The notes under the pieces are model-generated. The model was not told the origin of the DNA. It worked only from the letters and a program-made list of their open reading frames with translations, and did no database searches. Source: Lysobacter antibioticus (lineage in GTDB: Bacteria; Pseudomonadota; Gammaproteobacteria; Xanthomonadales; Xanthomonadaceae). Taken from it: 64,000 nucleotides of DNA. The DNA lies in contig NZ_JMTZ01000006.1 of NCBI RefSeq assembly GCF_000731095.1, positions 44,522 through 108,521 on the forward strand, given 5' to 3'. A program made the translations under genes and the position numbers. Of the stretch, positions 51,298-62,239 are shown one piece after another. How positions within the stretch are numbered: position 1 is the first letter of the stretch; the number at the start of each line of letters is the position of its first letter.

Positions 51298-51972
51298 ATG
51301 AAGTCGACGCAGTACCCTCGTTACGCCTGCATTCGCCGCCTGCTCGTGTGTTCGATGGCGCTCGCCGCGAGCGCCTGCGTGCATGCGCAACCCTCTTCAT
51401 CCGCGGAGTCCGTCCCCATGCCTGCTGACCGCGCTTCGGCTGCCGCCCATATCGCGAGGGTGCAAGGCCGCGGCGTCGCGCTCGAAGCCGAGTTCGCTTA
51501 TGCGGCGTCGAAACGCGTGTTGACGGTGGGCTATCGCCTGCACAACCTCGGCGATGGACCGCTCGCGGTGTTCGATCGCGGCGACCGCCACGCCGTGGCG
51601 ACAGGGCGACAGAAGGCCGGCGCGATCGCGGCGCCGACCGTGCAGACCGAGAGCGGCGATGTTTCGTTGAGCCATGCGGCACCGCCCCTGCCGCGACCTG
51701 CGCCGACCTTGCCGCCGACGCCGTTGGCGATTCGTGTACCGGCGGGCGCGGAGACGGCAGGGCGTTTCGAGTTCGCGATACCTGGCGCCGATGCGCCGAA
51801 GCGCTTGCGCTGGTGTCTCGGTGTGGCGACGTTCGAAGACGGCGATTTCATCGCGCCGGAAAGCGTCGGCGAGGTCGAAATCTGGCGCGCCTCGTTTGCG
51901 GTCGCCGAACGGCAGCAACTCGTGTGCACACCGTGGTTCGATATCGCGGCGAATGCATTCGCGGGACAGTGA
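51298..51972 (+). CDS. Putative exported lipoprotein of unknown function
   Basis: 224 residues. The N-terminus has two basic patches and a hydrophobic stretch ending in a lipobox (ALAASACVHAQ). The mature domain, from about 60, shows alternating strands (GVALEAEFAYAASKRVLTVG and YRLHNLGDGPLAVFDRGD) like an immunoglobulin-type fold. The Pro/Ala-rich linker ALPRPAPTLPP-type region is in the middle, and two Cys lie near the end. I do not recognise the family. It starts about 190 bases after the RTX protein and shares a terminator with hppA. Confidence 0.6.
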   Translation: MKSTQYPRYACIRRLLVCSMALAASACVHAQPSSSAESVPMPADRASAAAHIARVQGRGVALEAEFAYAASKRVLTVGYRLHNLGDGPLAVFDRGDRHAVATGRQKAGAIAAPTVQTESGDVSLSHAAPPLPRPAPTLPPTPLAIRVPAGAETAGRFEFAIPGADAPKRLRWCLGVATFEDGDFIAPESVGEVEIWRASFAVAERQQLVCTPWFDIAANAFAGQ

Positions 51973-51999
51973 GTTGGGTGGTGGGAAGATAGTCAAAAG

Positions 52000-52025
52000 A
52001 AAACGGCGGCCCAGGCCGCCGTTTT
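52000..52025. terminator. Bidirectional terminator between lipoprotein gene and hppA
   Basis: AAAACGGCGGCC and GGCCGCCGTTTT form a perfect 12-bp stem with a two-base loop between two convergent genes. It reads into Ts on both strands. Confidence 0.93.
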
Positions 52026-52071
52026 CCGGTTTTGCGAAGCGGCATCGGCTGTCGGGCCGATGCCGGTGCGC

Positions 52072-54567
<2,496 letters not shown>

Positions 54568-55174
54568 GAACCCCTCCCCAAGTGTAGAAGTGGACATCAC
54601 AGGACAACGGGTCGATCGTGTTGTGCCGCGGAAAGCTGTTGGCCGGTGTGCCGCGGAATCGCTTCTTGCGCTGATGCGTGTTGCATTGCAGCGACGCCGT
54701 GCTGCGAACACGGCGGTGTCGCGACTATCGCACACGCACTGGGCCGGTGAAACCTCGCGACCGCGGGCTGGCGCAAGGGCCCAGCGGCCATCGGCGGGGC
54801 TGCGACTGCAGTCACGGATCGGCTCCGGTTCGTTCCCGGGATCGACCCCGTTATCGCCTTGACCCGTGCACGCGCGCGCTGTGACTCAGCAGCTGAATAC
54901 GCGCGGTGCGCAGCGACCGGCGCAGCGGCATGCATGGGCGCGCGGACGCTCGCACGGCGCCGACAGGCCATCGGTTTGACACTGCCTGCGCTGCGCCGCT
55001 TAGATCGATGGCGCGCATCGTGCCGGCCAGGGAATCGCCACGGTCTGCCGATGCGCACTGCGGGCACGGCCCGCAGGGGGAGCCACGGGCGGACGCGTCG
55101 TTGCGGCGCCGATGCCGGTGTGCGCTTGAGTACAGGAAAGGGTTTTCCATCGAACCTCAAGTCAGGAGATGTCC
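54568..55174. other. 607-base gene-free divergent region
   Basis: No credible gene on either strand. It lies between the divergent hppA and Cys-rich peptide genes and must hold both promoters. GGGGAGGGG (hppA ribosome site) is at its left end and CAGGAGATG (peptide ribosome site) at its right end. The middle is GC-rich with no clear -35/-10 pair. Confidence 0.5.
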
Positions 55175-55366
55175 ATGAGCAAGAAGCTGATCGCATGTTG
55201 TGTGTTCGTGTTCGGTATGGGGCTGGGGCTGACCGCCGCGGCCGGTGGGTCCAGCATCACGCCGGAAATGGCTCAGTGCATCTACGACTGCAAGCTGTCC
55301 GGCAACACCCAGGCCTATTGCTGGTCGTGCTGCGTGCAGAAGCAGTGCCCCATCCCGCTGGAATGA
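55175..55366 (+). CDS. Small exported Cys-rich peptide
   Basis: 63 residues: a signal peptide (MSKKLIACCVFVFGMGLGLT, cut near TAAAG) and a mature peptide of about 40 residues with six Cys (CIYDCK, YCWSCC, QC). The spacing could form three disulfides. AGGAG six bases ahead favours the Met at 55175 over 55169. I know no family. It stands before another small exported protein; a periplasmic or secreted role is inferred. Confidence 0.6.
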   Translation: MSKKLIACCVFVFGMGLGLTAAAGGSSITPEMAQCIYDCKLSGNTQAYCWSCCVQKQCPIPLE

Positions 55367-55543
55367 ACCCGGCCGGTTGAACCCCGGGTAGTGTCGACCC
55401 GCGCGTCGGCCGCCGCTTGCAGGCGGCCGGCGCGTTCGCGGTTAGGGCCTGTGAGCGCCGTCGGCCGGGCTTCCGCCCCCGGCGGGCGAGGGTTCAGCCA
55501 ATGCGTGCCAGTCTGCGCCGGCCTTGTGAGACCGGAGCCGACG

Positions 55544-56068
55544 ATGCGATTCGTTCCCGTTTTATTCGTTTCGATGCTGTGCGCGGGCCTGCCTGCGCTC
55601 GCGACCGCCGCCGACCCGGTGCCCGAGATCAAGCGCGGGCCGATCCCGGCCCAGGCGGTCGCCCGCCTGCACACCCTGCGCCAGATTCCCGAAGCCTGCG
55701 CGCGGGTCGAGGGGATATTCACCGGTCAGGCCGCCGATCCCTACAAATTCGCGGTCGTGCGCATCAGCCCGAACTGTCAGCCCCGTGCGCGTTTCGTCGA
55801 CGCCGCCAAGGCGCAGCCTTCCGAAGCCGGCGGCTGGAAGTTCAACGATCTGATCCGCGTGCCCAGCGCCGCCTGCCCACAGCAACAGGCGGTGGTGCGG
55901 ATCTGGCGTAAGCCGGCCGCGGCCGCGGTGCCGCCGACCCTGGATGCGCAGGGCAAGTCGCGCTTGTACCTGCAGGACGAAAAGGAAAAGGCCGCGGCCA
56001 ACAAGCTCGCCGCGATTCCGATGTTCGCTGCCGAAATGAAAGTCGAAGGCCAGGGCTGCGGCGGCTGA
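55544..56068 (+). CDS. Small exported protein of unknown function
   Basis: 174 residues with a signal peptide (MRFVPVLFVSMLCAGLPALA, cut near TAADP). The mature part is mixed alpha/beta with four Cys (CARVEG, NCQPRA, ACPQQ and the last CGG) that probably form disulfides. RLYLQDEKEKAAANKLAAIP is a helix near the end. The frame opens at 55391, but only this Met gives a signal peptide. No family recognised; it follows the Cys-rich peptide by 177 bases and ends with a strong terminator. Confidence 0.65.
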   Translation: MRFVPVLFVSMLCAGLPALATAADPVPEIKRGPIPAQAVARLHTLRQIPEACARVEGIFTGQAADPYKFAVVRISPNCQPRARFVDAAKAQPSEAGGWKFNDLIRVPSAACPQQQAVVRIWRKPAAAAVPPTLDAQGKSRLYLQDEKEKAAANKLAAIPMFAAEMKVEGQGCGG

Positions 56069-56131
56069 GCGAAGGCCTGCGCGCCTGCCGGACTTCAGCC
56101 GAAGAATCGTCGCGCGCCACGGCGCGCATAA

Positions 56132-56158
56132 AGAAAGGGCCGCAATGCGGCCCTTTCT
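56132..56158. terminator. Bidirectional terminator between convergent genes
   Basis: AGAAAGGGCCGC, AAT loop, GCGGCCCTTTCT form a perfect 12-bp stem ending in CTTT. It lies between the convergent genes ending at 56068 and 56204. Confidence 0.9.
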
Positions 56159-56203
56159 TTCGTCCCGCTTCAGTGCGGCGGCTTCGTTGCGAAGCCGCTG
56201 CGC

Positions 56204-57007
56204 TTACTTGGCGACCCGGCAGTTGCCGATATGGATCAGGCGGGTGTCGGCCTGGTAGGAGTCGAAGGTGCCGACCAGGTCGAGCTTGTCGCCCTTGCGC
56301 AAAGTCATCGAATAACCGCGCTGGTCCGAGGCCATGTGGCACATCACGCGGGTGAAGACGATGGCGTCGCGGCTGCTCGGGATGAAGCCGGGCAGCAACG
56401 AGGGCTTCATGTCGTAGAACACGCTCAGGCCGCCGCTTCCGGATTCGGAACCCAGGAAGTAACCGCTGACGCGGTAGGTCTTGCCCTTGTTGCGCACGTC
56501 GATCATCGCGACGTTGTCTTCGACGGTCTTGGAGACTTCGTCGGCCAGCTTGATCGCCGAGATCGAGATCGGCTTGGCGCCGCCGGCGGCCTTCGGCGGT
56601 GCCTTGCCGGGCTTGAGCTGGTACAGCATCTTGCACATCGAGGTCTTGATCGAGTCGGCGTTGGCGAGCGCGCCGCGGCGCGTCTTCATCAACATCGTCA
56701 CGGTGCCGTCCGGCACTGCGGTCACGTAGACCTGCAGGCCGCGATGGGCGACGTTCGGCGACACTTCGAGCAGCAGCGAGCCGGTCTGGCTGTTCGCGTC
56801 GATCACGTTCATGCCGTCGGACACGGCGATATTGTTCATCTGGCCGACCGCGCTGGCGACGCTGAGGCCCGGCACGGTTACCGAGGTCGAATACTCGGTG
56901 CCCTTGAGCGGGTTGCCGGACTTGGTGAAATTGTCTTCGCACTTGCCGGCCAGGGCCGAAGCCGAGGGCAGCAAGAGAATGAGCAGCGGTAACAGCTTGC
57001 CTTTCAT
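56204..57007 (-). CDS. Exported protein with OB-fold-like C-terminal region
   Basis: 267 residues. Signal peptide MKGKLLPLLILLLPSASALA, then a mature protein starting GKCEDNFTKSGNPLKGTEYS. The C-terminal half (about 165-267) reads ISISAIKLADEVSKTVEDNV, YRVSGYFLGSE, and DKLDLVGTFDSYQADTRLIH ending in GNCRVAK, which matches the tRNA_anti-like/OB-fold pattern found in envelope proteins. The N-terminal half is unrecognised. ORF extends to 57523, but the signal peptide fixes the start at 57007. Function unknown. Confidence 0.68.
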   Translation of the reverse strand: MKGKLLPLLILLLPSASALAGKCEDNFTKSGNPLKGTEYSTSVTVPGLSVASAVGQMNNIAVSDGMNVIDANSQTGSLLLEVSPNVAHRGLQVYVTAVPDGTVTMLMKTRRGALANADSIKTSMCKMLYQLKPGKAPPKAAGGAKPISISAIKLADEVSKTVEDNVAMIDVRNKGKTYRVSGYFLGSESGSGGLSVFYDMKPSLLPGFIPSSRDAIVFTRVMCHMASDQRGYSMTLRKGDKLDLVGTFDSYQADTRLIHIGNCRVAK

Positions 57008-57320
57008 GAAGGCCTCCTTGATGTGTCGAAACTCAGCGTCCGTGCGTCCGCCATTAGGTGCATGAACGCGCGCGATGGCAGAGTGCCGCAATCGCCCAGG
57101 CGATTCAACGGGTTTCGCCGCATGGTTAATGTGCTGTGTGCCTATTCCTGACGCAGCGCACAGCTTGCGGCGTCCGCGAAAACTGAACTCGCGCCCGCAC
57201 GGGCGTCTGCAGCATCGCCTGCGCGCCAAGCCTCGATGGGCACGCGCCGCTGCGAGCGGCCCGTGCGCGCAGATATGCAGGCCGCGCGGGACGCGGCCTG
57301 CCGTCCTAGGTTCGCCGTCC
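57008..57320. other. 313-base gap with GC hairpin
   Basis: No gene. A perfect 10-bp hairpin, GCAGGCCGCG (57277-57286), CGGGA loop, CGCGGCCTGC (57292-57301), lies 20 bases past the VOC gene stop and may end its transcript, though no U-run follows on the minus strand. Confidence 0.5.
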
Positions 57321-57761
57321 TCAGCAATCCGGGTCCTGCTCGTAGCGGCGCTGCATTTCGTCGGGCTCGATCTGCTCGATGCTGTGGCCGATGTTCCAGC
57401 GATGTCCGAACGGGTCGATGACGGTGCCCGAGCGTTCGCCGTAGAAGTGATCGCGCGGCGCCATCGCCAGGTGCGCGCCGGCGGCGACCGCGCGTGCGAC
57501 CACTTCGTCGGCATCGTCGACATGCAGGTGCAGGGTGTGGCTGTGGCCGCGCTCCGGTTCGGGACGGCGGATCTCGACCTCGGGGAATTCCTCGCACAGC
57601 ATCAGGGTGGTGCCGCCGAGGTCGAGTTCGACGTGGCCGATGCGGCCGCCGGGTTCGACCAGGCGGAATTTTTCGGTGGCGTCGAAGACCTTGCAGTAGA
57701 ACGCGATCGCGGCCTGGGCGTCGCCGACGCACAGATAGGAAAACAACTCGTGGACGGCCAT
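57321..57761 (-). CDS. VOC (glyoxalase/bleomycin-resistance) superfamily protein
   Basis: 146 residues, consistent with one pair of beta-alpha-beta3 VOC modules. HELFSYLCVGDAQAAIAFY starts the first; GHSHTLHLHVDDADEVVARA and ERSGTVIDPFGHRWNIG form the second. This looks like the PhnB/YbhA-like single-chain group, often of unknown substrate. The Met at 57761 (MAVHEL) starts the domain; the frame extends 33 bases further. It is co-oriented with the AraC regulator, about 100 bases downstream of it. Confidence 0.85.
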   Translation of the reverse strand: MAVHELFSYLCVGDAQAAIAFYCKVFDATEKFRLVEPGGRIGHVELDLGGTTLMLCEEFPEVEIRRPEPERGHSHTLHLHVDDADEVVARAVAAGAHLAMAPRDHFYGERSGTVIDPFGHRWNIGHSIEQIEPDEMQRRYEQDPDC

Positions 57762-57860
57762 GGCGGGCTCCGTGGTGGATGTCGGCGCCAGCATGGCTGC
57801 GGGCCGCTCGCGAGGATTGGAGAAAATTGACCGACGTCGTCGAGTAGGAGAACCGCGTGC

Positions 57861-58691
57861 CTAGCCCGGTCCGACCGGCAGATGATGCGGCGCGGCCAGC
57901 GGTGCGGCCAGGTACTCGCGCGGGCTGACCCCGGCGAATTCGCGGAACTCGCGGATCAGGTGCGACTGGTCGAAATAACCTTGCTCGAGCGCGAGCTGCG
58001 CCCATGCGGGCCGCGGCGTCGCCGACAAGGCCGCGAGCAGGCGGCGGAAGCGCTGCACGCGCGCATAGCGCTTGGGCGCCAAGCCCACCGCATCGCGGAA
58101 GCCGGCGATGAAGTGGCGATGGCTGCGGCCGCCGGCTTCGGCGATCGCGGCGATGGTGTCGTCCGTGCCGGAGGCTCGTTCGAGCCGGGTTGCCGCCCGC
58201 GCGATCTGCGGGTCGAGGCCGCGCAACGGGCGCAGACGCTCGTGCAGGAAACGCTCGAACACCTGGCGACGACGGTGCGGATCGTCGGTTACGGCAAGAC
58301 GCTCGTACAGCAGCTCGGCGGCATTGCCGCACAGATCGCCCAGCGCTACGTGTTGGCCGGCGAGCTCGGCCGCGGACACGCCGAACAAGGCCAGCGCCGC
58401 GCCGGGGCGCAGCACGGCACCGACCGATGCGGCCGGAGTCGAGGTGTCCTTGATGCAGTACGTGGCGCGGATGCCGGCGACGGTCGCGGCGGCGTGGCGA
58501 CGGCCGATGCGATCGTCGGCATCGGCGTACAAGCGCAGCGGCGGTCCGTCCAGGCGCACGACCAGATGCATCGCGCCGTTCGGCAAGGAATGCTCGCGCT
58601 GGGCGCGCGCTGGCTCGGCCGGACGCGCCTGCACCCAGATGCGTTCGATCCAGGGATGCAGCGAAGCCGGCACGGGGCGTTCGGCAGTCAT
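57861..58691 (-). CDS. AraC family transcriptional regulator
   Basis: 276 residues. The C-terminal AraC HTH (about 170-265) shows GGRSHRHFIAGFRDAVGLAP and FDQSHLIREFREFAGVSPRE. The N-terminal sensor (about 1-150, RPVPASLHPWIERIWVQARP at the start) is of the DUF6597/AraC-type found with VOC proteins. The Met at 58691 (MTAERPVP) is preferred; the frame opens at 58781. It sits next to the VOC gene, which it may control. Confidence 0.82.
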   Translation of the reverse strand: MTAERPVPASLHPWIERIWVQARPAEPARAQREHSLPNGAMHLVVRLDGPPLRLYADADDRIGRRHAAATVAGIRATYCIKDTSTPAASVGAVLRPGAALALFGVSAAELAGQHVALGDLCGNAAELLYERLAVTDDPHRRRQVFERFLHERLRPLRGLDPQIARAATRLERASGTDDTIAAIAEAGGRSHRHFIAGFRDAVGLAPKRYARVQRFRRLLAALSATPRPAWAQLALEQGYFDQSHLIREFREFAGVSPREYLAAPLAAPHHLPVGPG

Positions 58692-58781
58692 GGCGTACGG
58701 GATAGGGGCGACAGGTCGCGGCGGCGGCAATGCACGATCATGCGCTCTTATCCGATAACGGTGCTCGATGCCGGCGCGCAT

Positions 58782-59840
58782 TCATATCGAAGCGGAGCGG
58801 ACCGGGATGGCGGCGTTCTTGCACGATGCGCCCGCGCCGCTGGTGGTGTAGTCGAAGACGCTGCCGTTGCGGACCATGAACCTGACCGTGCAGCGGCCGG
58901 ATTCCGTGGCCGGTGCCGATGGGGTCGCCTCGCGCATCGGCCCGGTCGCGCCGAGCACGTAGTGCAGCCAGCGGCTGTCGTCTTCTTCGCGGTAGGAGAG
59001 CGGATCGCCCCACGTGCCGACCAGCAATTGCAGCGGCGCGTCGATCCAGCTTTCCAGCGCCGGGTTCGGCGTGCGCTGGCGACGTTCGCTCGCGCGAGCG
59101 CTGCGCGCCGAGGCTTCGGCCTGGGCGCGGGCGTCGTCCTGCTGGTCGCGCAGTTCGGCGTGGACCTGGTTCATCGCGCCGGACAGGCGCGCGAGCGTGC
59201 TTTCGACCTCCTGCTGGCGCGCGGCGATCTGGGTCTTGGAACGGGTGGTGGTGTAGCGCGGCCGTTTGCCGTCGGTCCAGAAGCGCTGCCAGGACAGGTC
59301 GACCACGGTCAGCTGGTTCGCCGCGCCGTCGAGCGGGGTCATGCCGTGCTCGGGCTTGCGCGAGGCCGGCTCGCAGGCGAAGCGCTGCGCCTGGGTCATC
59401 CAGCCGGCCGGCGTCGCGGCCCATTGGCTCGGCGCCCGGGTTTCTTCGGTGTCGTTGCGCCAATACACCTCGACCGCGGTGCTGCGCGCCCGTCCGCGCG
59501 CGCAGTCGAACTGCAGGTGGTGGACGATCTTGTCCGGCGCGGACTTGTGTTCCATGACCTCGAACACCTGGATCGAACGCGGCGCCGCTTCGCGCGCGCT
59601 CATCGCCGCGTCGGGGCCGTCGGCGAACAGGATCCGGCTTTCCTCTTCCGGCGACAGAGCGGTCCCGATCCAGCTGCTGTCGGCATAGATCAGGCCGCGC
59701 GCGGGTTTGTCGCCGTAGCGATGCAACAGATAACCCTCGCCGGCGCAGGCCGGTGCCGCCGCCAGTACGAGGGCGGCGAGGCTGGCCGACAGTACGGCTT
59801 TTTTGGTGGCCTTCGTGGCGGCCTTCGTCCAACTGTCCAT
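58782..59840 (-). CDS. Exported protein of unknown function with coiled-coil segment
   Basis: 352 residues. Signal peptide at about 1-33 (hydrophobic core VLSASLAALVLAAAPACA). Residues 210-255 form a charged helical segment (RQQEVESTLARLSGAMNQVH, ELRDQQDDARAQAEASARSA) likely to be a coiled coil. The C-terminal 90 residues have WGDPLSYREEDDSRWLHYVL and TVRFMVRNGSVFDYTT, resembling small outer-envelope SmpA/BamE-like repeats, but this is weak. No characterised family recognised. It stands between AraC and Pfp genes. Confidence 0.6.
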   Translation of the reverse strand: MDSWTKAATKATKKAVLSASLAALVLAAAPACAGEGYLLHRYGDKPARGLIYADSSWIGTALSPEEESRILFADGPDAAMSAREAAPRSIQVFEVMEHKSAPDKIVHHLQFDCARGRARSTAVEVYWRNDTEETRAPSQWAATPAGWMTQAQRFACEPASRKPEHGMTPLDGAANQLTVVDLSWQRFWTDGKRPRYTTTRSKTQIAARQQEVESTLARLSGAMNQVHAELRDQQDDARAQAEASARSARASERRQRTPNPALESWIDAPLQLLVGTWGDPLSYREEDDSRWLHYVLGATGPMREATPSAPATESGRCTVRFMVRNGSVFDYTTSGAGASCKNAAIPVRSASI

Positions 59841-59959
59841 GATCGAACGCGGTCCTTGAGGCGGCGACCCGCCGCCGCCCGAGGATAGCGCCGCCCGTTG
59901 CGGGCGGCGCGCTCAGGCCGGTTTCGCGATGGCGTTAGCGGCCGGCCGTCGCAGTTCGC

Positions 59960-61216
59960 TCAGCCTTCGAAGGCCGGCAGCTTGGGTTTCACCGCGACGT
60001 TCTTCAGCGCCACGTACTTGGGCAGGCCGTCGCGGCCGTACGGCGGCGGGGCTTCGCCGCGGATCAGCGGCTCCAGATAGACGCGGGCCTTGGCGGTGAT
60101 GCCGTAGCCGTCCTTGCGCAGGAACCCGGCCGGCATCTTCTTTTCGTGGTTGGCCACCTTGCTCAGCGGCGCGGCCTCGATCTTCCAGCGATACGGCGCG
60201 TCCGAGGTGCGCACGATCACCGGCATCACCGAATTCTGGCCCTTCAGCGCGAACTCGACCGCGGCCTTGCCGACCGCGCGGGCTTGCTCGACGTCGGTCT
60301 TGGAGGCCAGGTGGCGGGCCGAACGTTGCAGATAGTCGGGCAAGGCCCAATGCACCTTGTAACCCAGGGCGTCCTTGACCCGCCCGGCCAGGTGCGAGGC
60401 GACGCCGCCGAGCTGGGTGTGGCCGAAGGAGTCGTGGCCGCCGCCGGCATCGGCGACGAAGCGGCCGTCGGCGGTCTGGATGCCTTCGCTGGCCACCACC
60501 ACGCAATAGCCGACGCGTTCGACCGTGGCCCGGACCTTGGCGAAGAAATCGGCCTCATCGAAGGGGCGCTCCGGGAACAGGATCAGGTGCGGCGCGTCGT
60601 CGGGGCCCTGGCCGGCCAGGCCGGCGGCCGCGGCCAGCCAGCCGGCGTGTCGGCCCATGGCCTCGTAGACGAAGACCTTGGTCGAGGTCTCGGCCATCGC
60701 CGCCACGTCGAGGGCGGCCTCGCGCACCGACACCGCGGTGTACTTGGCGGCCGAGCCGAAGCCGGGGCAGCAGTCGGTCACCGCGAGGTCGTTGTCGACC
60801 GTCTTCGGCACCCCGATGCAGGTCAGCGGATAGCCGAACTCGGCCGCGAGCCGGGACACCTTGAGGGCGGTGTCGGCCGAGTCGTTGCCGCCGTTGTAGA
60901 GAAACCAGCGCACGTCGTGGGCCTTGAGCACGGCCAGCAGGCGCTCGTAGCGGGCGCGGTCGGCTTCCAGCGACTTGAGCTTGACCCGGCAGGAGCCGAA
61001 GGCGCCGCCGGGGGTGTGACCGAGGGCGCGGATCGCCGCCGCCGACTCCCGGGAGGTGTCGATCAGCTCCTCGCGCAGGGCGCCGAGGATGCCGTTACGG
61101 GCCGCCAGCACCTTGACCTTGCGGGCCCGGGCGGTTTCGATCACGGCCGAGGCCGTGGCATTGATGACGGCGGTCACACCGCCGGATTGGGCGTACAGCA
61201 AAGTTCCGTTGGGCAT
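59960..61216 (-). CDS. pfp: PPi-dependent 6-phosphofructokinase
   Basis: 418 residues. It phosphorylates fructose 6-phosphate reversibly with PPi instead of ATP. The PPi-type signature GGNDSADT replaces the GGDGS of ATP enzymes; PKTVDNDLAVTDCCPGFGSA and MAETSTKVFVYEAMGRHAGW hold the substrate residues. Length and MPNGTLLYAQSGGVTAVIN start fit the xanthomonad/alpha-proteobacterial class. It gives a PPi-saving, reversible glycolytic step. It is divergent from adk. Confidence 0.95.
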   Translation of the reverse strand: MPNGTLLYAQSGGVTAVINATASAVIETARARKVKVLAARNGILGALREELIDTSRESAAAIRALGHTPGGAFGSCRVKLKSLEADRARYERLLAVLKAHDVRWFLYNGGNDSADTALKVSRLAAEFGYPLTCIGVPKTVDNDLAVTDCCPGFGSAAKYTAVSVREAALDVAAMAETSTKVFVYEAMGRHAGWLAAAAGLAGQGPDDAPHLILFPERPFDEADFFAKVRATVERVGYCVVVASEGIQTADGRFVADAGGGHDSFGHTQLGGVASHLAGRVKDALGYKVHWALPDYLQRSARHLASKTDVEQARAVGKAAVEFALKGQNSVMPVIVRTSDAPYRWKIEAAPLSKVANHEKKMPAGFLRKDGYGITAKARVYLEPLIRGEAPPPYGRDGLPKYVALKNVAVKPKLPAFEG

Positions 61217-61401
61217 GGGGATTCCAGGATTTCGGCCGGATTGCGGTAAGCTGCCAGCAATATTTTGCCCGGCGGGTGAATGGCGGCTCCGAGTGTAGCG
61301 CCGCCCCGCGGACTGGCCAGCCTCGTGCGGCCGGTGGGCTGCGAGGCTGGCGTGGCGAACGCCGGCCGCGACGATTTCGTTAGTTTTCAGGAGCGATGTT
61401 G

Positions 61402-61980
61402 ATGCGATTGGTACTTCTGGGCGCGCCCGGTTCCGGCAAGGGCACGCAGGCTGCGCGGCTTAAGGAGCATTTGCAGGTGCCGCATATTTCCACCGGCGAT
61501 CTGTTGCGCGGCGAAGTCGCGGCCGGTTCCAAGCTGGGTCTGGAAGCCAAGGCGGTGATGGACGCCGGCAACCTGGTCAGCGACGAGATCCTGCTCGGCA
61601 TGCTCGAGGACCGTTTTTCGCGTCCCGACACCGCCGGCGGTTTCATTCTCGACGGCTATCCGCGTAACCTGGCCCAGGCCGATGCGCTCGACGTGCTGCT
61701 GAAGAAGATCGGCCAGCCGATGGACTTCGCCGTGCAGCTCGAAGTGCCGACCGAATTGCTGGTCCAGCGCATCGCCGGCCGCGCCGCCGAGCAGGGCCGC
61801 GTCGACGACAGCCCGGAAGCGGTGCGCACGCGCCTGAAGGTCTACGACGACGTGACCGCGCCGGTCATCGAGTACTACCGCCAGCATGGCCGCCTGACCG
61901 TGGTCGACGGCGTCGGCTCGCTGGACGTGGTGTTCACCCGCATCATCGAAGCGCTGGAACCGGCGCCGACGGTCGGTTGA
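61402..61980 (+). CDS. adk: Adenylate kinase (short form)
   Basis: 192 residues. P-loop MRLVLLGAPGSGKGTQAARL; AMP site HISTGDLLRG; GGFILDGYPRNLAQADALD. The LID region is short (GRAAEQGRVDDSPEAVRTRL), as in the variant without the zinc/extended LID. It balances ATP, ADP and AMP. The ATG at 61402 is used because AGGAG (61389-61393) is eight bases before it, whereas the ATG at 61396 would leave only two. Confidence 0.96.
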   Translation: MRLVLLGAPGSGKGTQAARLKEHLQVPHISTGDLLRGEVAAGSKLGLEAKAVMDAGNLVSDEILLGMLEDRFSRPDTAGGFILDGYPRNLAQADALDVLLKKIGQPMDFAVQLEVPTELLVQRIAGRAAEQGRVDDSPEAVRTRLKVYDDVTAPVIEYYRQHGRLTVVDGVGSLDVVFTRIIEALEPAPTVG

Positions 61981-62018
61981 GCCCCGTTTCTTCTGCGTCG
62001 CATTCGCGCCCCAGTTCT

Positions 62019-62177
62019 TCTCCCTCTCCCGCTTGCGGGAGAGGGTTGGGGTGAGGGCATTCGCCCTCCCAGCCACCGCACAGGTTTCGCGGTAGCGGGA
62101 TCGGCAGCCGTGGGGCTTCTGCGCACGCCGACTCCCGCGGCCTCAGCCCTTGCCCTCTCCCGCAGGTGGGAGAGGGG
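62019..62177. repeat. CTCTCCC/GGGAGAG hairpins between adk and mpl
   Basis: Two hairpins, CCCTCTCCCGCTTGCGGGAG and CCCTCTCCCGCAGGTGGGAG, each continue into AGGG. The first carries the GGTTGGGGTGAGGGC tail seen at 9417 and 12646 in reverse. It is a dispersed intergenic family; a terminator role for adk is possible but there is no U-run. Confidence 0.6.
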
Positions 62178-62239
62178 CGTCGGTGCCGTGCAGGAGCCGC
62201 TCGCGTTGGACCTTCGACGTTAATCCAGGACCTCGGATC

